From Chitinophaga sedimenti (lineage in GTDB: Bacteria > Bacteroidota > Bacteroidia > Chitinophagales > Chitinophagaceae): DNA of 64,000 nucleotides. The stretch covers positions 992,001-1,056,000 of the forward strand of contig NZ_JAKUKA010000001.1 in the NCBI RefSeq assembly GCF_023156195.1. Direction: 5' to 3'. Shown here in pieces: positions 10,483-21,295 of the stretch. The translations under genes were made by a program, and so were the position numbers. Numbering within the stretch: position 1 is the first letter of the stretch; each line of letters starts with the position of its first letter. A model generated the notes under the pieces. That model was not told the DNA's origin and made no database searches. It saw only the letters and a list, made by a program, of their open reading frames with translations.

Positions 10483-11475
10483 ATGGAATACAGGCAATTA
10501 GGAGAAAGTAATCTGAATGTATCGGCCATCACCTTTGGCGCATGGGCTATCGGCGGCTGGATGTGGGGCGGCGCCGAACGCAGGGACGCAGTAACCGCGA
10601 TTAAAGCCTCGCTTGAGCATGGCGTTACTGCTATCGATACGGCGCCTATTTATGGCATGGGATTGAGTGAAGAGATCGTCGGCGAAGCGCTGGAAGGCAT
10701 ATCCCGCGACAAGGTGCAGATATTGACCAAATTCGGAATGGCATGGGAGGGCAATAAAGGCCAGTTCTACTTCAAAAGCAAGGACAACAACGGGAAGGAT
10801 ATCGACATCTACCGTTATGCCGGCAAAGAAGCCGTAATCAAAGAATGTGAAGCAAGCCTCAAGCGCCTGCGTACCGATTACATCGACCTGTACCAGATCC
10901 ACTGGGCCGATGAAACGACGCCGATCGAAGAAACTTTTGAAGCCGTACTTCGACTGAAAGAACAGGGCAAGATCCGCGAAGCGGGCGTATGCAACTACGA
11001 CGTAGCGCAGATGAAACGCGCAGACAGTGTACTGCCGCTGGCTTCCAACCAGGTACCTTTCAGCATGGTAAACAGGGCGATAGAAGAGGAGTTGGTGCCA
11101 TTTTGCATAGCGCACAAACGCGGCATCCTGGCTTACAGCCCGTTGCAACGCGGTTTGCTGACCGGTAAAATTAAACCCGACCACCAGTTTAATGATGGCG
11201 ATAGCCGCGCCGGCAACCGGTTTTATACCCCGGACAATATTGCCCGCATCAACGCCTTCCTGTCACTGATCAAACCACTGGCGGAAAGTAAGAATGCTTC
11301 GCTCTCGCAACTGGTATTGCGCTGGACGATTGAACGACCCGGCATCACCGTAGCCCTTGCAGGCGCGCGTAATGCAGACCAGGCCATCCAGAATGCCAAG
11401 GCGATCGACATTAAACTGACGCCGGAAGAAATAGATTTCATTAATAAACACCTTTACGCATTAACACTATCCTGA
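10483..11475 (+). CDS. Aldo/keto reductase
   Basis: NAD(P)H-dependent oxidoreductase of 330 residues with a TIM barrel. The catalytic tetrad region is recognisable: IDTAPIYGMG (Asp and Tyr), ILTKFGM (Lys) and YQIHWAD (His). The C-terminal cofactor-binding GITVALAGARNADQ is also present. The frame is intact. It sits 32 bases after hmgA and 36 bases before hpd on the same strand, so it is probably transcribed with them. It has no established step in the homogentisate pathway; the substrate is unknown. Confidence 0.9.
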   Translation: MEYRQLGESNLNVSAITFGAWAIGGWMWGGAERRDAVTAIKASLEHGVTAIDTAPIYGMGLSEEIVGEALEGISRDKVQILTKFGMAWEGNKGQFYFKSKDNNGKDIDIYRYAGKEAVIKECEASLKRLRTDYIDLYQIHWADETTPIEETFEAVLRLKEQGKIREAGVCNYDVAQMKRADSVLPLASNQVPFSMVNRAIEEELVPFCIAHKRGILAYSPLQRGLLTGKIKPDHQFNDGDSRAGNRFYTPDNIARINAFLSLIKPLAESKNASLSQLVLRWTIERPGITVALAGARNADQAIQNAKAIDIKLTPEEIDFINKHLYALTLS

Positions 11476-11511
11476 AAGGGATAAAATCAAAAACCAACCA
11501 AATTTGTTTCT

Positions 11512-12638
<1,127 letters not shown>

Positions 12639-12722
12639 TAGGCTGATAATCAGGCTTTATTTGATACAATGTTAAAGCAGGGTTAAAAACTTGCATATTT
12701 TTTAAGGTTTGGATATTTTTGT

Positions 12723-12766
12723 GAGCACCCCATTCGTTATTACAATCGAATGGGGTGCTCTTTTTA
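12723..12766 (+). terminator. Rho-independent terminator after hpd
   Basis: A perfect 14-base-pair stem, GAGCACCCCATTCG at 12723-12736 with its complement at 12747-12760, a 10-base loop and five T's. It ends the hpd transcript and lies immediately before the next start codon. Confidence 0.9.
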
Positions 12767-12767
12767 T

Positions 12768-12959
12768 ATGGACACACAACAATTATTCGGGTATCTTTTC
12801 CTGTTAGCGGGTGTTTTTCAATTACTTACGGCCTGGCTGGTATGGAACGGACAATCCCACTACATATTAAAAATTACAGGAAGGAAAGCAGGAATGATAA
12901 TATATATTATTTTTGCACTATTATTGTTTTACCTGGCCTATCGAAATTTATCTAAATAG
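12768..12959 (+). CDS. Small two-helix membrane protein
   Basis: Predicted 63-residue inner-membrane protein with two hydrophobic segments, roughly residues 7-26 (LFGYLFLLAGVFQLL onward) and 43-58 (AGMIIYIIFALLLFYLAY), joined by a basic loop. The family is not recognised. The ATG at 12768 lies two bases past the T-run of a strong terminator. An in-frame ATG at 12750 lies within the terminator's 3' arm and is less likely. The next gene begins 15 bases after its stop, so the two may share a transcript. Confidence 0.65.
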   Translation: MDTQQLFGYLFLLAGVFQLLTAWLVWNGQSHYILKITGRKAGMIIYIIFALLLFYLAYRNLSK

Positions 12960-12974
12960 AATTTGTTATTGTTT

Positions 12975-13725
12975 ATGAAAAGAATCATTGCATCGGCGCT
13001 GTTGTTGTTGATCATGGGCGGAGCGAAAGCACAGCAATCTTTCCTGGAAAACCAGAAGTTGTTCCCACGCGTGGGTGTGGCTTATCGCGAACGTGAAGAA
13101 GCACTCAAGAGCGAATTTGCGAAAAAGGGGTTAACCTATCCCGCTAAGTATATATACGTCCGCTCCTTTAAGCTGGATAGCGAAATGGAAGTGTGGGTAA
13201 AAAACAGCGTAACGGACACCTTCCGCCTGTTTAAGTCCTACCGTGTTTGTTCGCTTTCCGGTAAAATGGGGCCCAAACGCAAGGAAGGTGACCGGCAGGT
13301 GCCGGAAGGGTTCTATTACATCAATGATTTCAACCCGAACAGCAATTACCACCTGAGCCACGGGCATCAATTACCCTAACTATTCCGATAAAGTACTCAG
13401 CGACCCCAAAAAACCGGGCGGTGAGATTTATATACACGGAAGCTGCCTGACCATCGGATGCATCCCGCTCACCGATGAAATCATCGAGGAAGTGTACATC
13501 ATGGCCGTAAATGCCAAAAACTCCGGCCAGGACTTTATTCCCGTGCATGTGTACCCTGTTAAGTTCGGGAACCCGCGTTCCATGGACTACCTGGGTACCG
13601 TGTCGCTGAACGACAATGATGCGCAGAAGTTCTGGGTAAACCTGAAGGGGGCTTACGATTACTTCGAAAAACACCATAAGCTGCCGGTGGTAATGGTGAA
13701 CCAGCAGGGTAAGTATATTATGTAA
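12975..13725 (+). CDS. L,D-transpeptidase (YkuD) family protein (one frameshift)
   Basis: Exported murein-modifying enzyme family; YkuD proteins make 3-3 peptidoglycan crosslinks or anchor proteins through a catalytic Cys. The start at 12975 gives a clean signal peptide (MKRIIASALLLLIMGGAKAQ). The YkuD domain includes PEGFYYINDFNPNS and the catalytic IHGSCLTIGCIPL (His, then Ser/Gly/Cys). A break near 13358-13362 separates the halves; reading the site as CCTGG restores the expected LSLGINYPN sequence. The repaired length is 249 residues. A hairpin terminator follows at 13751. Confidence 0.85.
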
Positions 13726-13750
13726 AAAAGTATCAATAAAGATAAAAGAG

Positions 13751-13783
13751 TAGGGTAACGGTGGCCGTTGCCCTATTTTTTTG
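13751..13783 (+). terminator. Terminator after the L,D-transpeptidase gene
   Basis: An 11-base-pair stem with one G-U pair (TAGGGTAACGG with CCGTTGCCCTA), a 3-base loop and a run of seven T's. Confidence 0.88.
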
Positions 13784-13973
13784 TTTTGATTTCCGTTTTA
13801 TTTACTAATTTTTCCGACGGAACCCACGTTATGCATCAGCAAGTTTTGCACATCTCGGCATTCCAGCTCAATCTGATAGCAGCAGAGAACACGTCATTCC
13901 TCCGTTGTGGTCTTTTAATTAAGGATAGTTTTTTATAAATAGAATTTGGTTAAGGTCAAATCAATTTAACATT

Positions 13974-14549
13974 ATGAACAGAAGAGATGCCCTCAAGAAT
14001 GTGGCTATCCTGATGGGAACAGCCATTTCTGCTTCCACGTTGGCGGCCCTCGAAGGTTGTAACACCGCGGGCCCGAAAAATTATACCCTGCAGATGCCTG
14101 AAACAAAGACACTGCTGGCGGAAATTGCGGAAACCATCATACCGGAAACGTCTACGCCGGGGGCAAAGGCCGCGAAGGTAGAAGAGTTCATACTCACCAT
14201 GATGAATGACTGCTATGACGAAAAAGCGCAGAACATATTCGTGGCAGGTTTGAAAGACGTGAATGATAAGGCCAATGAAAAATACAAGGCCTCTTTTGTG
14301 AACATCACTCCCGAACAACGCACGGAACTGCTGACGGACATCGACCGCGAACGCATTGCCTACAACAAGCGTGAGAACAAGAAGGAAGATGACGGTCCGC
14401 ACTATTTCCAGCTGATGAAGGAACTCACCCTCACCGGTTACTTCACTTCCGAACCTGGCGCCACCAAAGCCCTGCGTTACGTGAAGATTCCCACGAAGTA
14501 CGAAGGCTGCGTACCTTACAAAAAAGGGGATAAAGCACGGGCATCCTGA
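13974..14549 (+). CDS. Gluconate 2-dehydrogenase subunit 3 family protein
   Basis: A 191-residue secreted partner subunit for the GMC oxidoreductase that follows. The N terminus reads MNRRDALKNVAILMG with a Tat-like twin-arginine and a hydrophobic stretch, ending near LEGC, which could also serve as a lipobox. The core contains LAEIAETIIPETSTPGAKA, the hallmark region of the subunit-3 family, then a helical C terminus. The frame is intact. It is 44 bases upstream of the GMC gene on the same strand; the two probably form a periplasmic complex that passes electrons to a carrier. The substrate is unknown. Confidence 0.85.
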   Translation: MNRRDALKNVAILMGTAISASTLAALEGCNTAGPKNYTLQMPETKTLLAEIAETIIPETSTPGAKAAKVEEFILTMMNDCYDEKAQNIFVAGLKDVNDKANEKYKASFVNITPEQRTELLTDIDRERIAYNKRENKKEDDGPHYFQLMKELTLTGYFTSEPGATKALRYVKIPTKYEGCVPYKKGDKARAS

Positions 14550-14593
14550 TAAGGAATTGCAGCTGTTTCTAATCTGATCAAAAAATTAAGGGA

Positions 14594-16291
14594 ATGATAA
14601 ATCTGAATCTGAAAGCAACTCAAGAAAATACATACGACGCCATCGTTATCGGCTCTGGCGTTAGCGGCGGCTGGGCAGCAAAAGAGCTCACCGAAAAAGG
14701 ACTGAAAGTACTGATGCTCGATCGCGGTAAAAACCTCGAGCATGGCAAGTACGAAACCGCCATGAAAGATCCCTGGGAGTTTCCGCACAGAGGTCGCATC
14801 ACTACTGCGCAAAAGGAAACACACCCTTACCTGAAACGCGATTATCCGTACTCCGAGCATAACGAAAGCTATTGGATCAACGATTCCAAAAGTCCGTATA
14901 TCGAAGAAAAACGCTTCGACTGGTACCGTCCCGATATTGTGGGTGGTAAATCCATTATGTGGGGCCGCCAGAGCTACCGCTGGAGCGACCTGGATTTTGA
15001 GGCCAATGCGAAAGACGGTATTGCCGTGGACTGGCCTATCCGTTACAAAGACCTGAAGCCCCTGGTACGAGTATGTAGAGAAGTTTGTAGGTATCAGCGG
15101 CCAGGCCGAAAACCTGCCGCAGCTGCCGGATAGCATCTTTATGCCGCCCATGGAAATGAACTGCGTGGAGAAAGACGTGGCAGCCGCCATTAAAGGTGGT
15201 TTCAGTGGCCGTTTGATGACCATTGGCCGCGTGGCGAACATTACGCAGCCACTTCCCGGCCGTACGAACTGCCAGTACCGCAACCTGTGCAGCCGCGGTT
15301 GTCCGTTCGGCGCGTATTTCAGCACGCAGTCGTCGACTTTACCGGCAGCTAATGCCACCGGCAACCTGACCCTGCGCCCGGATTCAATTGTAAACTCTAT
15401 CATCTATGATGAAAAAGCGGGTAAAGCAACCGGGGTTCGCGTAATCGATAAGAACACCAAGGAGATGACCGAGTACTACGCGAAAATCTTCTTCGTAAAC
15501 GGTTCTACACTGGGTTCCACTTTCGTGCTGCTGAACTCTACTTCCAGCCGTTTCCCGAACGGTTTGGGCAACGACAGCGGTGTGCTGGGTAAATACCTGA
15601 TGGACCACCACTTCCGCAACGGTGCATCCGGCCGCGCAGAAGGCTATGACGATAAATACTTCTTTGGCAGAAGAGCCAACGGTATTTACGTACCGCGCTA
15701 CCGTAACGTGGGCAGCGACAAGCGTGATTACCTGCGTGGTTTCGGCTACCAGGGTGGCGCCAGCCGCGGCGGTTGGGGCAGAGGTATTGCCGAACTGGGT
15801 GTGGGTAAAGATTTCAAAGAAATGCTGACAGAACCAGGCAACTGGACCATGGGCCTGGGCGGTTTCGGTGAATGTTTGCCGTACGAAGACAACTATGTAA
15901 CGCTCGATAATTCCAAGAAAGACGATTGGGGTCAGCCGGTGCTGAAGTTCCATGCGGAATTCAAGGAGAATGAACTGAAAATGCGTAAGGACATGTGAAC
16001 GACGCGGCGGAAATGCTGGAAGCGGCGGGCATCAAAGACGTAAAAACGTATGATAATGGCTCCTTCCCGGGCATGGCTATCCATGAAATGGGTACCGCAC
16101 GTATGGGCCGCGATCCGAAAACGTCGATGCTGAACGGTAACAACCAACTGCATGCGGTGAAAAACGTGTTCGTGACAGACGGCGCGTCCATGACCTCTGC
16201 CAGCTGCGTAAATCCTTCTCTTACTTACATGGCGTTAACTGCCCGTGCGGCAGATTTCGCGGTGAAAGAGCTGAAGAAGAACAACCTGTAA
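14594..16291 (+). CDS. GMC-family oxidoreductase (two frameshifts)
   Basis: FAD-dependent glucose-methanol-choline oxidoreductase, related to gluconate 2-dehydrogenase large subunits. The FAD-binding motif is VIGSGVSGGWAAKEL, followed by DIVGGKSIMWGRQSYRW. The Cys-rich CQYRNLCSRGCPFGAY is typical of this subgroup. The C terminus has GTARMGRDP and SASCVNPSLTYMALTARAA, with the catalytic region. Breaks lie near 15059-15062 (extra C before TGG) and 15996 (A missing). The repaired length is 565 residues. It has no signal peptide of its own and is probably exported with the Tat-signal partner upstream. Confidence 0.9.
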
Positions 16292-16308
16292 TTAATAGTG
16301 CACAATAG

Positions 16309-16340
16309 AAAAAGCCGGTCGTATGATGACCGGCTTTTTT
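16309..16340. terminator. Bidirectional terminator between GMC and NYN genes
   Basis: AAAAAGCCGGTC pairs with GACCGGCTTTTTT around a 7-base loop. With A's on one side and T's on the other it can end transcription from both convergent genes. Confidence 0.88.
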
Positions 16341-16420
16341 ATTTTAGTGCGATGCCCGCCGCATGCGATGCACCGGCGAAATGAGCGTTACATCGCCGGG
16401 CAAATGAGATTGTCAGGTCG

Positions 16421-17179
16421 TTATGGCTTGAGCCGGATATACACCAGCTTATTTTTTTCCTTTTCCGAATGACGTTCATCAGCCTCAAATTTGCCGATGC
16501 TTTTAATCAGTGGCGCCAGCTTTTTGAAGCCATAGTTGCGTGGATCAAAGTCGCGTTGCTTCTTGAGGATCAGGTTGCCTATATCGCCTAAAAAAGCCCA
16601 TCCTTCTTCGTTTGCAAGGTCACTGACGCTCGATGCGATGAGGGCAATCACCTTGCGGTCTATTTTCTTGATCGAGGTTTCCGCTTTCTTTTCCCGCTTC
16701 TTCCCGGGATGCGGTTCTTCCACGACATCGGCCGCATCTTCTATCCCCAGAATTTCTACATAAATAAACTTATCACAGGCAGATATGAAGGGCATGGGTG
16801 TTTTCTTTTCGCCCATCCCGATTACCATCATGCCGGCTTCGCGCAGTCGGATGGCGAGGCGGGTAAAATCGCTATCGCTCGATACCAGGCAAAAGCCATC
16901 TACACGGCCGCTGTACAAAATGTCCATTGCGTCGATGATCATCGCGCTGTCGGTGGCATTTTTCCCGCTGGTATAGCTATACTGCTGTATGGGGATAGCG
17001 TTTTCGAGTAACACGCCTTTCCACCCCGTGGTGTGGGGTTTGGTCCAGTCGCCATAAATGCGTTTGAACGTAGGTGCGCCATACTTTGCCAGTTCCTCCA
17101 TCATGTTGCCCACATTCGCGTACGATACATTGTCCGCATCGATTAACACTGCCAGTCTCAGGTCTTTATTTCTATCCAT
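16421..17179 (-). CDS. NYN-domain protein with OST-HTH/LOTUS domain
   Basis: Probable RNA-binding ribonuclease of 252 residues. The N-terminal NYN (LabA/DUF88, PIN-like) domain covers roughly residues 8-145, with acidic metal-binding residues in VLIDADNVSY, the ATDSAMIIDAMD segment and LVSSDSDFTRLA. A basic linker rich in Lys/Glu (about 155-168) leads to an OST-HTH/LOTUS-like domain (about 170-250), which binds RNA in other proteins. The combination resembles MARF1-type nucleases. No frame break. It is convergent with the GMC gene and shares its terminator. Confidence 0.85.
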   Translation of the reverse strand: MDRNKDLRLAVLIDADNVSYANVGNMMEELAKYGAPTFKRIYGDWTKPHTTGWKGVLLENAIPIQQYSYTSGKNATDSAMIIDAMDILYSGRVDGFCLVSSDSDFTRLAIRLREAGMMVIGMGEKKTPMPFISACDKFIYVEILGIEDAADVVEEPHPGKKREKKAETSIKKIDRKVIALIASSVSDLANEEGWAFLGDIGNLILKKQRDFDPRNYGFKKLAPLIKSIGKFEADERHSEKEKNKLVYIRLKP

Positions 17180-17503
17180 GATACATGCTTCTTCTTTAAA
17201 GTTACGTTGTCATGGGTAAATAGTAAAATAGTATCATCGTTAAAGAACCGGGGCGATTAGCTTTTGGGGCGTTTTTAATAACCATCATTAGTCCCGCGCC
17301 GCGGCCCAAGGAAGGGGCAAATGAAATTATGACCTGCATCAGACGGGGCGGACAACGGTTACGGATTTGATAACATGCATTAAAGTAGAGGGCGCTGAGC
17401 GCGCGGTTATAGGAGCAAAGTGGGGCAGGTCAGAAATTTGCCAGTTCAGGAGAAATTCATTATCTTAAGATAGAGTTTTTTCACACCCTAAATCAGGCTA
17501 GTT
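17180..17503. other. Intergenic region without recognised features
   Basis: This 324-base gap separates the divergent NYN and CBS genes and must contain both promoters. No open frame, repeat or clear hairpin was found. Confidence 0.5.
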
Positions 17504-17947
17504 ATGGGAGCGAGAGTCAAAAACATACTGCAGGCCAAGGGCCACGCCGTATATTCCATCAGCCCCGATACCACGGTTTATGAAGCGCTGGAAGTATTGG
17601 TAAACCGCAATGTAGGCGCATTGCTGGTCACCGACGGAGAGCAGGTACTCGGCATCTTTTCCGAACGTGATTACGCCCGCAGAGTGATCCTGAAGGGGCG
17701 CTCTTCCCGGGAAACGCAGATCCGCGAAATCATGACGGAAAACCCCATCACCATGAGCGAAGATGCTTCGATTGAAGATTGCATGGTAAAAATGACAGAC
17801 AAACACATTCGTCACCTGCCCATTACAGACGACAAAGGTCGCCTTGTAGGAGTAGTATCCATCGGCGACCTTGTGAAGTTTATCATTGACGAGCAGCGCT
17901 CAATTATTCAAAGTTTAGAGGGGTATATCAACGGTACCCATCATTAG
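17504..17947 (+). CDS. CBS-domain pair protein
   Basis: Cytoplasmic 147-residue protein made of two CBS motifs, which commonly bind adenine nucleotides. The first covers about residues 15-65 (VNRNVGALLVTDGEQVLGIFSERDYARR), the second about 80-135 (MTDKHIRHLPITDDKGRLVGVVSIGDLVK). It resembles stand-alone CBS proteins that sense AMP or ATP or regulate a partner enzyme. No frame break. Its last four bases overlap the end of lysC on the opposite strand. Confidence 0.9.
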   Translation: MGARVKNILQAKGHAVYSISPDTTVYEALEVLVNRNVGALLVTDGEQVLGIFSERDYARRVILKGRSSRETQIREIMTENPITMSEDASIEDCMVKMTDKHIRHLPITDDKGRLVGVVSIGDLVKFIIDEQRSIIQSLEGYINGTHH

Positions 17948-19232
17948 GCAACATCTGACGTAGACGGTTGCTGCATGAGCAATTGCGTGGTTTGCAGCGA
18001 ACGCTGTTCCAGCAATATCGTTTTCCCTTTGGCCAGTTCTTCCAGCAGGCCATTTTTGTTGTGCCTTACCGTGAGCAACTCCAGCCCTTCATGGTAAGTG
18101 ATTTTGTAATCCTCATGCAGGGTTTTGATCAGTTGTTCGATCTTCTCCGGACTATGATCAATGCAGCAGCTGAAGCTGATCGCCGCATTCTGCATCAGGT
18201 TAATTTTGATCTTAAGTCCGAAGAGGATATCGTAAATATCCGCCACTTTATCTTCCGTGATAAAACCGAAGTCTTTGGACGTGATCGTTAACAGTACCTG
18301 GTTCTTCTTCAGGACGATCAGCGCGGGCAGTTGGGCGCTGTCCACATCTTCCTTGATGACTGTTCCGGGCAGGTTCTTGTCCAGAAACATTTTACGTATA
18401 AGGGTATCTGTTTATTCTGTAACGGTTTAATGGTTTTCGGGTGAATCACCCGGGCGCCATAATAGGCCATTTCAATCACCTCTGAAAAGCTGATTTCGGG
18501 AATGTTAACCGTGTTGGGAAACAACTTGGGATCGGCATTCTTAAGCCCTTCCACATCCTTCCAGATTGTTTGGCTTTCGGCGTTGAGCACGTTGGCGAAT
18601 ACGGCGGCGGAAAAGTCGCTGCCCTCGCGGCCGAGCGTAACGCTTTCGTTCTGATCGGTGCTGCCAATAAAGCCCTGTGCGATAATAACATTGGTAGTAT
18701 TGAACAGCGGTAATACTTTCTCATTCACCTGGCGCTGGGTTACCTCCCAATCTATGTTGGCGTCGCGGAAGGTACTGTCGGTGCGGAATACATCGCGTAC
18801 ATCGATCCAGGCATTGTTAATGCCAACCTGGTTAAAGTAGGCGCTAACAATGCAGGTGGATAGCAACTCGCCCAGTCCCACGATCTGGTCGTAATAGTAA
18901 TCGTACTGGCGAACGGGTTTTTCACCGAGGGTCCATTCTGCTTCCGTGAAGAACTCCTGTAATTGAGTAAAAACGGCGTTGGTTTTATTGCCGAGCAGCT
19001 TTTCCGCCAGCTGGATGTGCGTTTGTTCGATATTAAACAGCAATTGTGCGGCAATCTCCCTTTTACGCATGAAAAAGTGCTGCGCTACCTTTTCCAGTTC
19101 GTTGGTCGTTTTGCCCATTGCGGAAATAACGATCAGGATTTTGTCGTCCGGAAACGATTGCACGATCTCGCCCACGTTTTTTATGCGTTCAATACTTTCT
19201 AAACTTGCGCCGCCAAATTTGAAAACCTTCAT
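17944..19232 (-). CDS. lysC: Aspartate kinase, monofunctional (one frameshift)
   Basis: Second aspartokinase in the window, not fused to a dehydrogenase, so likely to feed lysine/diaminopimelate and methionine synthesis. The N terminus is VFKFGGASLESIERI. The catalytic VTLGREGSDFSAA and the downstream VEGLKNADP are present, and ACT domains form the last 150 residues. The break near 18384 reads CCAG where CCAGG is expected on the plus strand; repair restores VKCFLDKNLPGT. The repaired length is 429 residues. It is convergent with the CBS gene by 4 bases and divergent from fbp. Confidence 0.93.
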
Positions 19233-19384
19233 ATTCAGGATGATCTTCTGTTAAAAAAATGTCCGGCAAAGTACGGCAACTTTAGATTAGTTTAAAAATA
19301 TCCTTTGCAAGAAATGACAGGCAGCTTAAAAAACTGTGCATTTAGGTTAATTTGCGGGCACCACACCATTATGATCTTTTTTTA

Positions 19385-20401
19385 ATGAATAGCATGAACA
19401 ACCACCAAAAAGTAATGACCCTGGACGAGTTCACGATCCGGGACCTCAAGAATTACCCTGCGGCCACGGGCCAGTTATCCGGTTTACTGCGCGACATCGG
19501 GCTCGCAGCCAAACGAGTGAATGTTGAAGTCAACAAGGCCGGTATCGCGGATATACTTGGCGAGGCCGGGAAAACCAACGTACAGGGCGAATCGGTAAAG
19601 AAGCTCGACGAATTTGCGAACGATCAGTTCATCAACTCCCTGCGCGGCAGCATTTACTGTTGCGGAGTAGCTTCGGAGGAGAACGAAGACTTCATTCCTT
19701 TTACGGACGCACATTCCATGAACTCCAAGTACGTGGTGCTCATCGATCCGCTTGATGGCTCCGGCAACATTGACGTGAATGTCTCTATCGGTACAATCTT
19801 CTCCGTGTACCGCCGCCTGACGCCGAACGGGGAGCCCTGCAACCCTGGACGACTTCCTGCAGCCGGGCCGCGAACAGATAGCCGCCGGGTACATCATTTA
19901 TGGCTCCAGTACCATGTTGGTGTATGCCACCCGCCGTAGTGTACAGGGATTTACGCTGGACCCTTCCATCGGTGAGTTCTGCCTGTCGCACCCCAACCTG
20001 AAGTGCCCGGACGATAGCGATATCTTTTCTGTAAACGTGGGGTACTACCATCTTTACGAAGAAAAGGTGCGCCATTCGATCGACCATTTCATGGCTAAAA
20101 CAGAAGGGGAGAAGATCTATCGCCATCGCTTCGTAGGTTGCATGGTCGCCGAAATTCACCGCACCCTTATCCGGGGAGGCGTATTCTTTTACCCGGCATT
20201 CGGTAAGTACAAGAATGGCCGTTTGCGCCTCTGTTACGAATGTAATCCCATGTCGTTCCTCGTGGAAAAGGCGGGGGCGTGGCATTAATGGATGGCAGCA
20301 CCCGTTTGCTGGACGTACAGCCCAAGCAACTTCATCAACGCATTCCCGTGTTCCTCGGGTCCCGGAAGCTGATGGACCAGATGCAGGCGATCCTGTCGTA
20401 A
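19385..20401 (+). CDS. fbp: Fructose-1,6-bisphosphatase, class I (two frameshifts)
   Basis: Gluconeogenic phosphatase that converts fructose 1,6-bisphosphate to fructose 6-phosphate. Metal-site residues are in ASEENED and [14 protein letters not shown]. The region [19 protein letters not shown] and the substrate-binding [17 protein letters not shown] and [12 protein letters not shown] also match the family. The frame breaks near 19843-19845 (extra C at a CCTGG) and near 20275 (one G missing from a G6 run). Repair gives about 338 residues ending MDQMQAILS. The start is chosen at ATG 19385; ATG 19394 is an alternative. Confidence 0.94.
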
Positions 20402-20468
20402 ATATGGCATAGTTTTTTCTTTTACAGGGATTATAACAATAATTGTTTTTCTAATGCGTTTAGAACAC

Positions 20469-20985
20469 ATGTCACTGAAGAGAAAAATTTTTGCCTTATC
20501 CTTTGCGGTATTTGCCGCAGTCCAGGCATCTGCCTGCAGCCGAAACACCATCCCTTCCGACACTGCTGCAACCACCGTTAACAAGGGGAGTCTGGAAGAA
20601 GACATTCTTTTACACCAACAAATACCGTAAATCAAAAGGCCCGGCGCCGCTGGAGCTCAGTGAAACGGTAAGTGTACAGGCACGCGAACATAGCCGCGAT
20701 ATGGCGAAAGGGCGCACGGGTTTTGGACACCGGGGTTTTGAAGAAAGAATTGACGATATCTCTAAAAAGATGGGTTCCGTGAAAGGGGCCGCTGAAAACG
20801 TAGCTTATGGCACATTGGATGCCGAAGCTGTGGTAAAAGGATGGATTAACAGTCCGGGGCACCGGAAAAACCTGGAGGGGAATTACAACGTGATCGGCAT
20901 CGGTACAGCTGATAAAGGCAGGATTACGTTCTTTACCCAGATTTTCATTAACAAACCGAAAACAGCCGCACCGGCTGGCAAGTAA
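20469..20985 (+). CDS. CAP/SCP-like extracellular lipoprotein (one frameshift)
   Basis: Secreted CAP-domain (YkwD-like) protein of about 171 residues. The start at 20469 gives a basic, hydrophobic signal peptide ending at ASAC, a possible lipobox. The CAP domain shows YTNKYRKSKG, LELSETVSVQAREHS, FGHRGFEERI and the C-terminal GWINSPGHRKNLEGNYNVIGIG, with both signature His residues. An extra T near 20612 breaks the frame between the signal region and the domain. The function of bacterial CAP lipoproteins is mostly unknown. Confidence 0.82.
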
Positions 20986-21295
20986 TATTTTTACAAAGCA
21001 ATCAACAGAAGGGCAGCGCGTGTAGCGCTGATTTTTTTGCGCCTGCGATAAGAATGAGGTACCTGGACTTCCGGAATAGCACCCATCAGCATGACAATGG
21101 CAATAAAGGAGAATTGCCTCCCAATAGCCCCATTAACATGAATAACAAGTGCTTTCGTCAGGGACCGGGGATGGCCTCGGCATGAACTTTTCATGGACTT
21201 ACAGTAGCATCATAGTAGAATTACAGTAGAATTCCCCCGCCTAAACACCGCTTTCGCCCCGCACATTTCCTCCATTTATTTTGTAATTTGCCCTC
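20986..21295. other. Intergenic region upstream of the ABC ATPase
   Basis: No gene is supported. The last third holds the 11-bp tandem array listed separately. The first part shows no clear motif. Confidence 0.5.
21181..21234. repeat. Degenerate 11-bp tandem array
   Basis: Successive units are CATGAACTTTT (21181-21191), CATGGACTTA (10 bases), CAGTAGCATCA (21202-21212), TAGTAGAATTA (21213-21223) and CAGTAGAATTC (21224-21234). The period matches the hairpin elements at 3929 and 36421, though the sequence differs and no inverted arm is seen. Confidence 0.55.

Noticed and set aside
14516..15403. A 295-codon minus-strand frame over the GMC gene
   Set aside because: Shadow of the GMC oxidoreductase; composition and lack of motifs argue against a gene.
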